7,331 bases of DNA from Kiloniellales bacterium (GTDB lineage: Bacteria; Pseudomonadota; Alphaproteobacteria; Kiloniellales; JAKSBE01), in the NCBI GenBank assembly GCA_030067055.1, contig JASJAL010000417.1:1-7331 (forward strand), in the 5' to 3' direction. The notes under the pieces are model-generated. The model did not search any database, had not been told where the DNA came from, and saw only the letters and a program-made list of their open reading frames with translations. Of this stretch, positions 1-5,999 are shown in pieces. The stretch's first letter is position 1. Every line of letters begins with the position of its first letter. The translations under genes were made by a program, and so were the position numbers.

Positions 1-63
1 ATCACCCTCGACGATAGCCGACGGCGCCCGATTCTGCCAGATTGCTGTACGAGACCGGCCGGG
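1..63. other. left-edge stretch, no assignable gene
   Basis: These 63 bases precede the first gene. Plus-strand frame 1 has no stop from the window edge into the dioxygenase frame, so that reading frame is formally open to the left. Its translation here is rich in Arg, Pro and Cys and does not look like a dioxygenase N-terminus. Frame 2 is also open from the edge and ends in TGA at 65-67, so the last 21 codons of an upstream gene could lie here, about 8 nt before the ATG at 76. The stretch is too short to choose between non-coding leader and gene tail, and I see no promoter motif or terminator hairpin in it. Confidence 0.3.
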
Positions 64-918
64 TTGAGAAAGAGGATGAAGGAATTCTACCCAAACGACT
101 GTGAAATGGATCACCACGTCGGCCCTGAAAGCGGCTCTCCTCTTGCGTTCCTTTCCCAGGCATCGCGTCGGATTTGGGACCGAGATGGGGTCCTCCGGAT
201 TCCGGCCGCCTATGCCCAGCCGTGCATGGCCAAGCTCAGGTCGTCCCTTGCCGATTTGGCCCAATGCCGCGCTTCTGCCACCCGCGCCGGCATTCGTGGG
301 CTGCTCGACCGCTCGGACGCGGTCCGGGCGCTCGCGACTTCGGATCCTGCCCTCAGGCTGGCCCGGGACCTGATCGGTGCCGCCGCCCGCCCGGTCAAGG
401 CCACGCTCTTCGACAAGGTCACGAACGCCAACTGGACCCTGCCCTGGCACCAGGATCTGACCGTGGCCCTGAGGCCAGGAGCCGGACCGCCGGATCCTTC
501 GAGATGGCCTGGCTACACGCGCTGGAGCGTCAAGAGCGGTGTCGCTCATGCCGAGGCGCCACGCCACCTGCTGGAGCGGATGGTCGCGCTCAGACTGCAC
601 CTCGACGACTGCGGTGCCCGCAACGGCCCGCTGTTGGTCGTGCCGGGCAGCCATCGACGCGGCAAGCTGGACGCAACGGCGCGCCGGGACTTGCCTGCCG
701 ACCTGGGAATCAGGCTCTGCGAAGCCAAGACCGGCGATGTTCTGGTCATGCACCCTCTGCTGCTGCACCGCTCGGAGCCTTCCCAAGATCCAAGCCACCG
801 AAGGGTCATCCACCTGGAATACGCAGCCGCGCCCCTGCCCGATGGCCTGGCCTGGTACTACGACCCGCTGGCCGGGGCCGCTCCACAGAACCCGGGCAAG
901 GCGGCTCTCCGCGGATGA
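64..918 (+). CDS. phytanoyl-CoA dioxygenase (PhyH)-family Fe(II)/2-oxoglutarate oxygenase
   Basis: This is a probable cytosolic non-haem iron oxygenase that would hydroxylate a small molecule or side chain using O2 and 2-oxoglutarate; the substrate is unknown. Seen in the sequence: the metal triad HxD as H129 and D131 in LPWHQDLTV, and the distal His H235 in LLLHRSEP. About 12 residues later R246/R247 in the RRVIHLEY segment is the likely 2-oxoglutarate carboxylate ligand. The family's NGPLLVVPGSHR stretch is at 187-198. The double-stranded beta-helix core spans roughly 110-255. At 284 residues the length is ordinary for PhyH proteins. The start is uncertain: TTG at 64 gives the full length, ATG at 76 has AGAGG directly abutting it with no spacer, and ATG at 106 has no visible ribosome site. 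All three precede the conserved DGVLRIP segment (41-47). The 3' end overlaps rsmI by ATGA (915-918), implying translational coupling. It is not a proven phytanoyl-CoA enzyme; PhyH members act on many substrates. Confidence 0.85.
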   Translation: MRKRMKEFYPNDCEMDHHVGPESGSPLAFLSQASRRIWDRDGVLRIPAAYAQPCMAKLRSSLADLAQCRASATRAGIRGLLDRSDAVRALATSDPALRLARDLIGAAARPVKATLFDKVTNANWTLPWHQDLTVALRPGAGPPDPSRWPGYTRWSVKSGVAHAEAPRHLLERMVALRLHLDDCGARNGPLLVVPGSHRRGKLDATARRDLPADLGIRLCEAKTGDVLVMHPLLLHRSEPSQDPSHRRVIHLEYAAAPLPDGLAWYYDPLAGAAPQNPGKAALRG

Positions 919-1682
919 CCGCCTCGGATCCAGCGACGCTCTACGTCGTCTGCACGCCCATCGGCAATCTCGCGGACCTTTCGCGGCGTGCCTTGGAGGT
1001 ACTCCAGAGCGTCGATGTGCTGGCCTGCGAGGACACTCGACACAGCCGGCGGATCTTCGACCACTACGGTCTCGACCGTCCGCCGGTGGTCCTGGCCTGC
1101 CATGAGCACAACGAAAAGGCCGCTGCCCAGCGGATCCTCGGCCTGCTTCGCGACGGCCGTTCGGTCGCGCTGGTGAGCGACGCCGGCGCGCCCGGTATCA
1201 ACGACCCGGGCTACCGGGTGATCACCGCGGCCGTGGAAGCCGGCATCGCGGTCCAAGTGATCCCGGGCCCGAGTGCGGTGATCACGGCCCTGCTCTGCTC
1301 GGGCCTGCCGACCGCCGGGTTCGTCTTCAAGGGCTTCCCGCCGCGAAAGTCGGCCCAGCGGCGGAGCCTTCTGGAGGCCGAGGCCGAAAGGGCGGAAACC
1401 CTGATCTTTTTCGAGTCTCCGCATCGGCTGGCCGGATTGCTCGCGGATGCCGCGGCGGTGCTGGGAGACCGGACCGCAGCCGTCTGCCTGGAGCTGACCA
1501 AGCTGCACGAGCGGGTGGCCCGCGGCGGCCTTTCGGACCTGGCCGCACGCTTCGCCGAACAGAAGGTCAAGGGCGAGGCGACCGTGGTAATTGCAGGGCA
1601 GAGCAGGAAGGAGGCCCAGGAGAAAAGGCGGTCCCGGGCCCGAGAAGATCGAAAGGCGCGGCAGAGGGACCGGAATGCCTAG
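915..1682 (+). CDS. rsmI: RsmI-type 16S rRNA (cytidine-1402-2'-O)-methyltransferase, short C-terminus
   Basis: Family role: SAM-dependent 2'-O-methylation of C1402 in 16S rRNA at the ribosomal P site, in the cytosol. The product is 255 residues of the tetrapyrrole-methylase fold. Seen motifs: VVCTPIGNLADLSRRALEVL (11-30), the signature ACEDTRHS (37-44), HEHNE (63-67), SDAGAPGINDPGY (88-100, with Ala where Thr is common in the SDAGTP box), IPGPSAVITAL (116-126), the GFPPRK segment (140-145), FFESPHRL (165-172) and ELTKLHER (193-200), then GEATVVIAG (220-228). The E. coli protein is about 286 residues. Here the usual C-terminal helical domain is missing, replaced by a basic tail at 231-255 with 12 Lys/Arg. 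ATG at 915 is chosen because it overlaps the dioxygenase stop and places the first beta strand correctly; longer readings of this frame run through the dioxygenase gene and are spurious. The tail is followed within about 30 nt by a candidate terminator, so the missing domain is not recoverable by a downstream frameshift. It may be the housekeeping enzyme or a second paralogue. Confidence 0.93.
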   Translation: MTASDPATLYVVCTPIGNLADLSRRALEVLQSVDVLACEDTRHSRRIFDHYGLDRPPVVLACHEHNEKAAAQRILGLLRDGRSVALVSDAGAPGINDPGYRVITAAVEAGIAVQVIPGPSAVITALLCSGLPTAGFVFKGFPPRKSAQRRSLLEAEAERAETLIFFESPHRLAGLLADAAAVLGDRTAAVCLELTKLHERVARGGLSDLAARFAEQKVKGEATVVIAGQSRKEAQEKRRSRAREDRKARQRDRNA

Positions 1683-1714
1683 ATCTGGACGATTTGGACC
1701 GATCTTGCTGTAAG

Positions 1715-1737
1715 GGCGTTAAGCTTAACCCGTTTTT
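1715..1737 (+). terminator. candidate weak terminator after rsmI
   Basis: A perfect 12-bp palindrome (GTTAAGCTTAAC, 1718-1729) can fold as GTTA/TAAC around an AGCT loop. It is extended by GG (1715-1716) pairing with CC (1730-1731) around a bulged C. It is followed by G and then five T's (1733-1737). It sits 32 nt after the rsmI stop, so it could end that transcript. The stem is mostly A-T and short, so termination would be weak; the palindrome could instead be a protein-binding site. Confidence 0.4.
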
Positions 1738-1805
1738 CAGACTATTTACCTATTCTCATCGCCGGGAGTTACAGCACTTCCCCTCCCAATCTTCTATGCC
1801 GTAGC
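1738..1805 (+). other. possible short transcript between two terminator-like hairpins
   Basis: These 68 nt lie between the weak rsmI hairpin and the strong terminator and contain no credible ORF. A GGGA...TCCC pairing with an inner GT/AC (around 1763-1782) could form a bulged hairpin. A strong intrinsic terminator more than 120 nt past the previous stop, with another terminator-like hairpin before it, is the layout expected of a small RNA. It is equally compatible with a double terminator for the rsmI operon. No known RNA family is recognised and no clear promoter is visible. Confidence 0.2.
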
Positions 1806-1844
1806 GAGAAGCCCCGCAGCCACGTCTTGCGGGGCTTCTTTTTT
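1806..1844 (+). terminator. strong Rho-independent terminator
   Basis: The left arm GAAGCCCCGCA (1808-1818) pairs perfectly with TGCGGGGCTTC (1828-1838). One further A-T pair (1807/1839) and a possible G-T pair (1806/1840) extend it, around a 9-nt loop. A run of six T's (1839-1844) follows at once. The stem is GC-rich in its centre and there is no matching T-run on the other side, so it acts on plus-strand transcripts. It separates the dioxygenase-rsmI unit from the histidine kinase unit. Confidence 0.9.
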
Positions 1845-1991
1845 GTCACCAAACAACCAAATTCAATACCTAGAATAATATCCGAGACAAAATAATGCAG
1901 ATTTCTGCTTTTACTGTATACCGCCAGGTCTGCTTTTAACTTTTTTTTCGGGGCTGACGGCGATATTGCCCGAGGACATCACGGGACAGAA
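1845..1991 (+). promoter_or_regulatory. AT-rich leader upstream of the histidine kinase gene
   Basis: This stretch is conspicuously richer in A and T than its surroundings and is placed between a strong terminator and the next plus-strand gene, so it should carry that gene's promoter. Elements such as TTGTCA (1843-1848) and TAGAAT (1871-1876) are present but their 22-nt spacing does not suit a standard sigma-70 pair, so I do not call a specific promoter. It also holds the dyad at 1897-1908, a short direct repeat, a run of eight T's (1941-1948), and a CCCG/CGGG pair (1969-1985) that could mask the weak GGGA ribosome site in front of the kinase start. Confidence 0.35.
1897..1938 (+). repeat. 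dyad and 10-bp direct repeat in kinase leader
   Basis: GCAGA (1897-1901) and TCTGC (1904-1908) form an inverted repeat with a 2-nt gap. The decamer TCTGCTTTTA occurs at 1904-1913 and again, identically, at 1929-1938, with starts 25 bp apart. The arrangement could be an operator for a dimeric regulator, but short T-rich matches also arise by chance in AT-rich leaders. Confidence 0.3.
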
Positions 1992-2876
1992 ATGCTTCAG
2001 AACCGCATCAGCCCACCAGCACGCAGATCGCTCTTGCAGCGCTACAGCGCCGAGCTTGCTTTGCTGGTCGAGCGCCAGCGTTCGGAGGCAGCCCTGGTGG
2101 ACGCCAAGAAGGAGGCCGAGCGGGCCGCCGACCAGGCGCGCAAGGCCATGTACAAGGCCCAGGCCGCGGACCGGGCCAAGACCGCCTTTCTGGCCAACAT
2201 GAGCCACGAGCTTCGAACCCCGCTCAACGCCATCATCGGTTTCTCCGAGATGATGGTCCTGCTGGGCGACGAAAGCATGGCCAAATACCGCGAATACGCC
2301 GGAGACATCAGCGCCTCCGGGCAACACCTGCTGGAGCTGATCAACGACGTCCTGGACTTGGCGAAGGTCGAGTCAGGCAAGCTGGAGCTGGAAGACCGAC
2401 GGGTCGACGTGGCGGCCGTGGTCGATGCCAGCCTGACCTTCGTCAGAGACAGCGCCCTGGATCGCGGCCTCGAGCTGTCCCACGCCCTCGGCAAGGACCT
2501 TCCACCGCTGCGCGCGGATGAACGAAAGCTCAGGCAGATCCTCACCAATCTGCTCTCCAATGCCGTGAAGTTCACGCCGCAGGGTGGCAAGGTCTGTCTG
2601 AAGACCTTCGTCGACACGGACGGCGCCCTGATCTTTCGGATCACGGATACGGGGATCGGGATCGCAATCCAGGATATTCCGAGGGCGCTGACGCCTTTCG
2701 AGCAGGTCAGGAGCCGGGTTGGCCTCACCGTAGAAGGCACCGGCCTCGGCCTACCCCTTACAAAAGGCCTGATCGAGCTGCACGACGGCGAGCTGTCGAT
2801 CGATAGCGAGCTCGGCCGAGGCACGGAGGTCACGGTCCGCCTGCCAAAGGAACGGGTTCTGGCCCTCGCCGCGTAA
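1992..2876 (+). CDS. soluble sensor histidine kinase (HisKA-HATPase_c), no recognisable sensor domain
   Basis: This 294-residue kinase would autophosphorylate on His and pass the phosphate to a response regulator, which is not encoded in this window. Residues 1-60 are a charged, Ala/Arg/Glu-rich stretch predicted as coiled coil, with no signal peptide or membrane segment, so the protein should be cytosolic. The HisKA dimerisation domain carries the H-box FLANMSHELRTPLNAIIGF (66-84), with the phospho-acceptor H72. The ATPase domain is complete: N-box LTNLLSNAVKF (184-194), G1 box DTGIGI (219-224), F-box TPFEQV (234-239) and G2 box EGTGLGLP (248-255). Kinases of this type normally carry PAS or other input domains before the coiled coil; here they are absent, so input may come from a partner protein. 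The start ATG at 1992 has only a weak GGGA (1983-1986) before it. The gene is 52 nt upstream of the HerA-like ATPase gene and probably co-transcribed. The signal and target are unknown. Confidence 0.92.
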   Translation: MLQNRISPPARRSLLQRYSAELALLVERQRSEAALVDAKKEAERAADQARKAMYKAQAADRAKTAFLANMSHELRTPLNAIIGFSEMMVLLGDESMAKYREYAGDISASGQHLLELINDVLDLAKVESGKLELEDRRVDVAAVVDASLTFVRDSALDRGLELSHALGKDLPPLRADERKLRQILTNLLSNAVKFTPQGGKVCLKTFVDTDGALIFRITDTGIGIAIQDIPRALTPFEQVRSRVGLTVEGTGLGLPLTKGLIELHDGELSIDSELGRGTEVTVRLPKERVLALAA

Positions 2877-2914
2877 CCTGCGAAGCGGAGCAAGGGCGGC
2901 AAGCAAAAAAGAAA

Positions 2915-2926
2915 GCGAAAGAAGAG
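2915..2926 (+). promoter_or_regulatory. purine-rich ribosome binding region of the HerA-like gene
   Basis: The tract ahead of the ATG at 2929 is almost wholly A and G and includes AAAGAAGAG (2918-2926), giving a short 2-nt spacer from its end. It supports the ATG at 2929 as the start, rather than the internal Met at residue 15 or residue 69, and so supports translation of the Pro/Ala-rich extension. Confidence 0.45.
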
Positions 2927-2928
2927 CG

Positions 2929-5088
2929 ATGGATGGACGGCCAGCACCCCAACTACCAAGCCCTCCCGTGATGGAAGAAGCGGCGGAGCCGAAGGAGCCG
3001 CAAGACCACGCTTCGGACGCCGCGCCGGCCGAGAGTGCCGACAGCGCCGCGATCCCGGCTCCGGCCGCCAGTCCGGATGCTGCCCCGGCCACCCCGGCAC
3101 CGGCGACCGCCAGCCCCTATCCGCAAACGCCCATGCAGCGACCATCGGCCCCGACGCCGCCGAAGGCAGATGATCCAACGCCGGCCCCGGCGGCCCCGGC
3201 GATGCGGGCACCGGGAAGCTCCGAAGCTCCGCCCCAGGACTCGCCTTCGACCGCAGAAAGCCAAGCCGCCGTCGCAGCGCCCAATGAACCGCATGCGCGC
3301 TATGCCAGGCTGCAGGCCGCGGCCAGCGAGATGGCCTCATCGCTCGCCCACGGCGCTCCGAAGCCCGAACCCAAGGCGCCGGTCCCCAAAGCCGGCGGTG
3401 CCGCCTCGAATCAGCCGGCGGCCAGGGCCCCCGCGAGCACGCCCCAGCCGAAGACGCAGAATCAGTCTGCCGGCGGCCAACCCCAGCCGGCCAGTGCCCC
3501 CGCCGTCAGGGTCGGCAGGGTGGTCTCGGTTTCGGGTTCCCAGGCGGTGGCCGTGCTCGAGAGCGACGAGTTCGAGGATCAGAGCCAGTCCTGCGGCCTC
3601 GAGATCGGCAAGCTGGTCACGATGCGCACGGATCGCGGTGTGGTCTACGGCCTGGTGGCGGCACTCTCGATCCCGGTGCCCACGCAAGATCCCACGCAGG
3701 CCGAGGTGCGGGTGGTCGAACTGGAACTCCTCGGCGAAACCCAGATCAATGAGCGAGGCCGCCGCCTGGGCTTCCAACGCGGGGTCACCAGCTTCCCGTC
3801 CCTGGGGGACAGCGTCTTCCACGCCAGTATGGAAGATCTCAGCATCGTCTTTGCCAGCCCCGATGCAAGCAACGTCCGGATTGGAAGCATTCACCAGGAC
3901 CGGCGCCTGCCCGCCTGTGTCGCCGTCGACGACTTGCTGGGCAAGCACTTCGCAATGCTGGGGACGACCGGTTCGGGCAAGTCCTGCGCGGTCGCGCTGA
4001 TCCTACGCCAGATCCTGCAGGAGCATCAGAACGGTCATGTGGTGCTGCTCGACCCGCACAACGAGTACCCCCGCGCCTTCGGAGAGATGGCCGAACTGAT
4101 CGATCCGGGGACCCTGGAGCTGCCCTTCTGGCTCTTCAACTTCGAGGAGTTCGTCGAGGTGGTCCTGGGCCGCAACAGCAGCCCGGACGCCATCGAGGCC
4201 TCGATCCTCAACGAGTTGATCCCGATCGCCAAGCGTCAGTTCCTCGGTGACGACGAGGACCACCGCTACGTCACCGCCGACACGCCGGTCCCCTACCGCT
4301 TCAACTACCTGATCCAGCTGATCGACGAGATCATCGGCAAGCTGGAGAAGCCCGAGGACCTCGGACCCTACATGCGGATCAAGGCCCGACTGAAGGCGTT
4401 GCAGGCGGATTCCCGCTTCTCCTTCATGTTCGGATCGGTCGCCCTGCGCGATAACATGTCGCAGATCATCTCGCGGATTTTCCGGATTCCGGTCGAAGGT
4501 CGGCCGATCACCATCATCGACCTATCCGGCGTGCCCTCGGAAATCCTGAACGTCGTGGTCTCGGTGCTCTGCCGCATGACCTTCGATTTTGCGATCTGGA
4601 GCGACCGGGCCCTGCCGATCCTCTTCGTCTGCGAGGAGGCGCACCGCTACGCGCCGCGGAACGCCAGCCTCGGCTTCGAGCCGACCAAGCGGGCCCTATC
4701 GCGGATCGCCAAGGAAGGCCGGAAATACGGCGTCTCGCTCTGCGTCATCACGCAGCGGCCGTCCGAGCTCGACACCGACATCCTGTCTCAGTGCAACACG
4801 ATCTTTTCGCTGAGGATGAGCAACAGCAAGGACCAGGACTTCGTTCGGAGCACGCTGTCGGAATCCGCCGAGGGGCTGATGTACTTCCTGCCGCTGCTGC
4901 GCACGGCGGAAGCGATCGCGGTCGGCGAAGGCGTCCCGGTACCGGTACGCATCTGTTTCGACGACCTGCCGCGCGAGCATCGGCCGCTGAGCGGCACTGC
5001 GCCCTTCTCCAACACCTGGAAGATCGACAAGGGCGACAGCAATTTCATCGACGCCGTCGTAGACCGCTGGCGCCGGCAGCAACGCTGA
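2929..5088 (+). CDS. HerA/DUF87-type AAA+-like ATPase with HAS-barrel and long Pro/Ala-rich N-terminus
   Basis: The 719-residue product belongs to the HerA-FtsK group of hexameric motor ATPases, which translocate on double-stranded DNA. Seen in order: a low-complexity Pro/Ala-rich stretch (1-190), probably disordered; a small beta-barrel like the HAS domain of HerA (about 192-250, VRVGRVVSVSGSQAVAVL onward); a linking region; and the motor core from about 325. The core has Walker A GTTGSGKS (345-352), the HerA-typical LLDPHNEYP (373-381), an alpha-helical insert (about 395-520), Walker B-like ILFVCEEAHRYAP (564-576) with E570 the likely catalytic base, candidate arginine-finger residues in RIAKEGRKYG (592-601), and the polar TQRPSELD motif (608-615). 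Archaeal HerA works with the NurA nuclease, and some bacterial HerA proteins work in phage-defence pairs. No nuclease, SIR2 or DUF4297 partner is encoded here, so the role is open. The neighbour upstream is a histidine kinase; downstream, genes converge 23 nt away. Family assignment is firm, function is not. Confidence 0.85.
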   Translation: MDGRPAPQLPSPPVMEEAAEPKEPQDHASDAAPAESADSAAIPAPAASPDAAPATPAPATASPYPQTPMQRPSAPTPPKADDPTPAPAAPAMRAPGSSEAPPQDSPSTAESQAAVAAPNEPHARYARLQAAASEMASSLAHGAPKPEPKAPVPKAGGAASNQPAARAPASTPQPKTQNQSAGGQPQPASAPAVRVGRVVSVSGSQAVAVLESDEFEDQSQSCGLEIGKLVTMRTDRGVVYGLVAALSIPVPTQDPTQAEVRVVELELLGETQINERGRRLGFQRGVTSFPSLGDSVFHASMEDLSIVFASPDASNVRIGSIHQDRRLPACVAVDDLLGKHFAMLGTTGSGKSCAVALILRQILQEHQNGHVVLLDPHNEYPRAFGEMAELIDPGTLELPFWLFNFEEFVEVVLGRNSSPDAIEASILNELIPIAKRQFLGDDEDHRYVTADTPVPYRFNYLIQLIDEIIGKLEKPEDLGPYMRIKARLKALQADSRFSFMFGSVALRDNMSQIISRIFRIPVEGRPITIIDLSGVPSEILNVVVSVLCRMTFDFAIWSDRALPILFVCEEAHRYAPRNASLGFEPTKRALSRIAKEGRKYGVSLCVITQRPSELDTDILSQCNTIFSLRMSNSKDQDFVRSTLSESAEGLMYFLPLLRTAEAIAVGEGVPVPVRICFDDLPREHRPLSGTAPFSNTWKIDKGDSNFIDAVVDRWRRQQR
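2965..3500 (+). repeat. low-complexity Pro/Ala-coding region
   Basis: This part of the HerA-like gene encodes roughly 180 residues dominated by Pro and Ala, with Ser, Thr and Gln. The coding is imperfectly repetitive (many CCGGCN and GCCCCG units) rather than a clean tandem array. A short less-biased patch (residues 121-140, RYARLQAAASEMASSLAH) looks helical and could be a docking segment. The bias produces long spurious frames on both strands. Confidence 0.7.
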
Positions 5089-5096
5089 CGACCTGA

Positions 5097-5109
5097 GGGC
5101 CGAAAGCCC
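5097..5109. terminator. small hairpin in convergent junction
   Basis: GGGC (5097-5100) and GCCC (5106-5109) pair around CGAAA in the 23-nt gap between the ATPase stop and the convergent permease stop. The stem is only 4 bp and there is no T-run on either strand, so it is at best a weak bidirectional pause site. No better terminator is visible at this tail-to-tail junction. Confidence 0.2.
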
Positions 5110-5111
5110 GC

Positions 5112-5993
5112 CTAGCTCGGCGTGACGCCGCGCTGCCGTTCGTTGTAGCGGCGCAGCACCTCCACCGCGATCATCAGCAAGGTGGAAAGACAGATCAGCA
5201 GGGTCGCCACCGCCAGGATGATCGGGCTGATCTCCTCGCGGATGCCCGCCCACATCTGCCGCGGGATGGTCTGGTATTCGACGCTGCCGACGAAGAGCAC
5301 CACGACGATCTCGTCGAAGGAGGTGACGAAGGCGAAGAGCGCGCCTGAAATCACGCCAGGCAGGATCAGGGGCAGGATGATCTTGAAGAAGACCCGGACC
5401 GGCGTCGCCCCGCACATCAAGCCCGCGCGCACCAAGGAATGATCGAAGCCGATCAGGGTCGCGGTAACCGTGATCACCACGAAGGGCGTCCCGAGCACTG
5501 TATGCGCAAGGACGATTCCAACAAAAGATCCCGTCAGTTGCAGATATTCGTTCAGGCTTGCATAGAAGAAGAAGATGCCGGCGGCGGTGATGATCAGCGG
5601 AACGATCATGGGCGAGATCAGCAGACCCATGATCAGGTTGCGAAAGGGCATCTCCGAACGGCTGAGGCCCAGAGCTGCCAGCGTCCCCAGGACCGTAGCC
5701 AGAAGGGTGGCGCAGGCCGCGATCCAAAGCGAGTTCGGAATCGCCTCAAGCCATTTGTTCTCCCGGTTCGGGTTGGTGTCGAACAAGGCTTCGTACCAAC
5801 GCAGCGAATAGGCCTCGGGGTCGAACGACAGCATGCCCTCGGTAAAGGTGAAATAGGGCTCGGCGTTGAAGGACAGGGGCAGGATGACCAGCAAAGGCGC
5901 GATCAGGAATCCGAAAACCAGCACACAGATCAGGATGAAGACGTAGTGCCAGATGCGCTCTACCGGGCCGGCATGGGGTGGTAGGGAGATCAT
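5112..5993 (-). CDS. ABC transporter permease, PotC-like (spermidine/putrescine class)
   Basis: This 293-residue inner-membrane protein is one half of the membrane channel of a binding-protein-dependent importer in the polyamine/opine/iron class. Hydrophobic segments lie near 17-40, 88-110, 119-146, 154-180, 206-224 and 255-279, matching the six-helix PotC/PotI plan. The cytoplasmic EAA loop that docks on the ATPase is RAGLMCGATPVRVFFKIILP (189-208), with the conserved Gly at 195 and the Leu-Pro at 207-208. The next helix runs into FVTSFDE (222-228), typical of PotC. Length is slightly above E. coli PotC (264). The start ATG at 5993 lies 6 nt past the stop of the PotB-like gene, with GGGAT inside that gene's end, 9 nt upstream, as its ribosome site. 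The two are therefore co-transcribed. Spermidine/putrescine is a class-level guess; the binding protein that sets specificity is not in view. Confidence 0.92.
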   Translation of the reverse strand: MISLPPHAGPVERIWHYVFILICVLVFGFLIAPLLVILPLSFNAEPYFTFTEGMLSFDPEAYSLRWYEALFDTNPNRENKWLEAIPNSLWIAACATLLATVLGTLAALGLSRSEMPFRNLIMGLLISPMIVPLIITAAGIFFFYASLNEYLQLTGSFVGIVLAHTVLGTPFVVITVTATLIGFDHSLVRAGLMCGATPVRVFFKIILPLILPGVISGALFAFVTSFDEIVVVLFVGSVEYQTIPRQMWAGIREEISPIILAVATLLICLSTLLMIAVEVLRRYNERQRGVTPS

Positions 5994-5999
5994 GCTCGG

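Noticed and set aside
1..67. C-terminal tail of an upstream gene in plus-strand frame 2, ending in TGA at 65-67
   Set aside because: Only 21 codons are visible, with no motif and no clear codon-position bias, so it cannot be told from chance.
174..914. Long plus-strand frame upstream of and in frame with rsmI, which would give a 502-residue protein
   Set aside because: It runs through the dioxygenase gene in another frame, its product is Arg/Pro/Gly-rich with no domain, and the conserved RsmI fold begins right after the ATG at 915.
1843..1876. Sigma-70 promoter from TTGTCA and TAGAAT
   Set aside because: The spacer is 22 nt and the -35 element overlaps the T-run of the terminator, so a functional pair is unlikely.
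2042..3340. 432-codon open frame on the minus strand
   Set aside because: It lies antisense to the kinase and the Pro/Ala-rich part of the ATPase gene, is Ser/Arg/Pro-rich without motifs, and is explained by GC-rich codon bias.
2990..3480. Pro/Ala-coding region considered as a tandem repeat or CRISPR-like array
   Set aside because: There is no constant repeat length or conserved spacer pattern; the similarity is codon-level compositional bias.
3337..3948. 203-codon minus-strand frame
   Set aside because: It is antisense to the HAS-barrel region of the ATPase and has no recognisable domain.
3035..4000. 321-codon plus-strand frame overlapping the ATPase gene
   Set aside because: It is an Arg/Pro-rich shadow of the low-complexity coding region and ends just past the Walker A region of the true frame.
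2929..5088. Reading the HerA-like gene as part of a phage-defence island
   Set aside because: No nuclease, SIR2, toxin, integrase, transposase or composition shift is visible nearby; the neighbours look like ordinary chromosome.
4696..5727. 343-codon minus-strand frame spanning the convergent junction
   Set aside because: It overlaps two well-supported genes in other frames and its translation shows no membrane helices or motifs.
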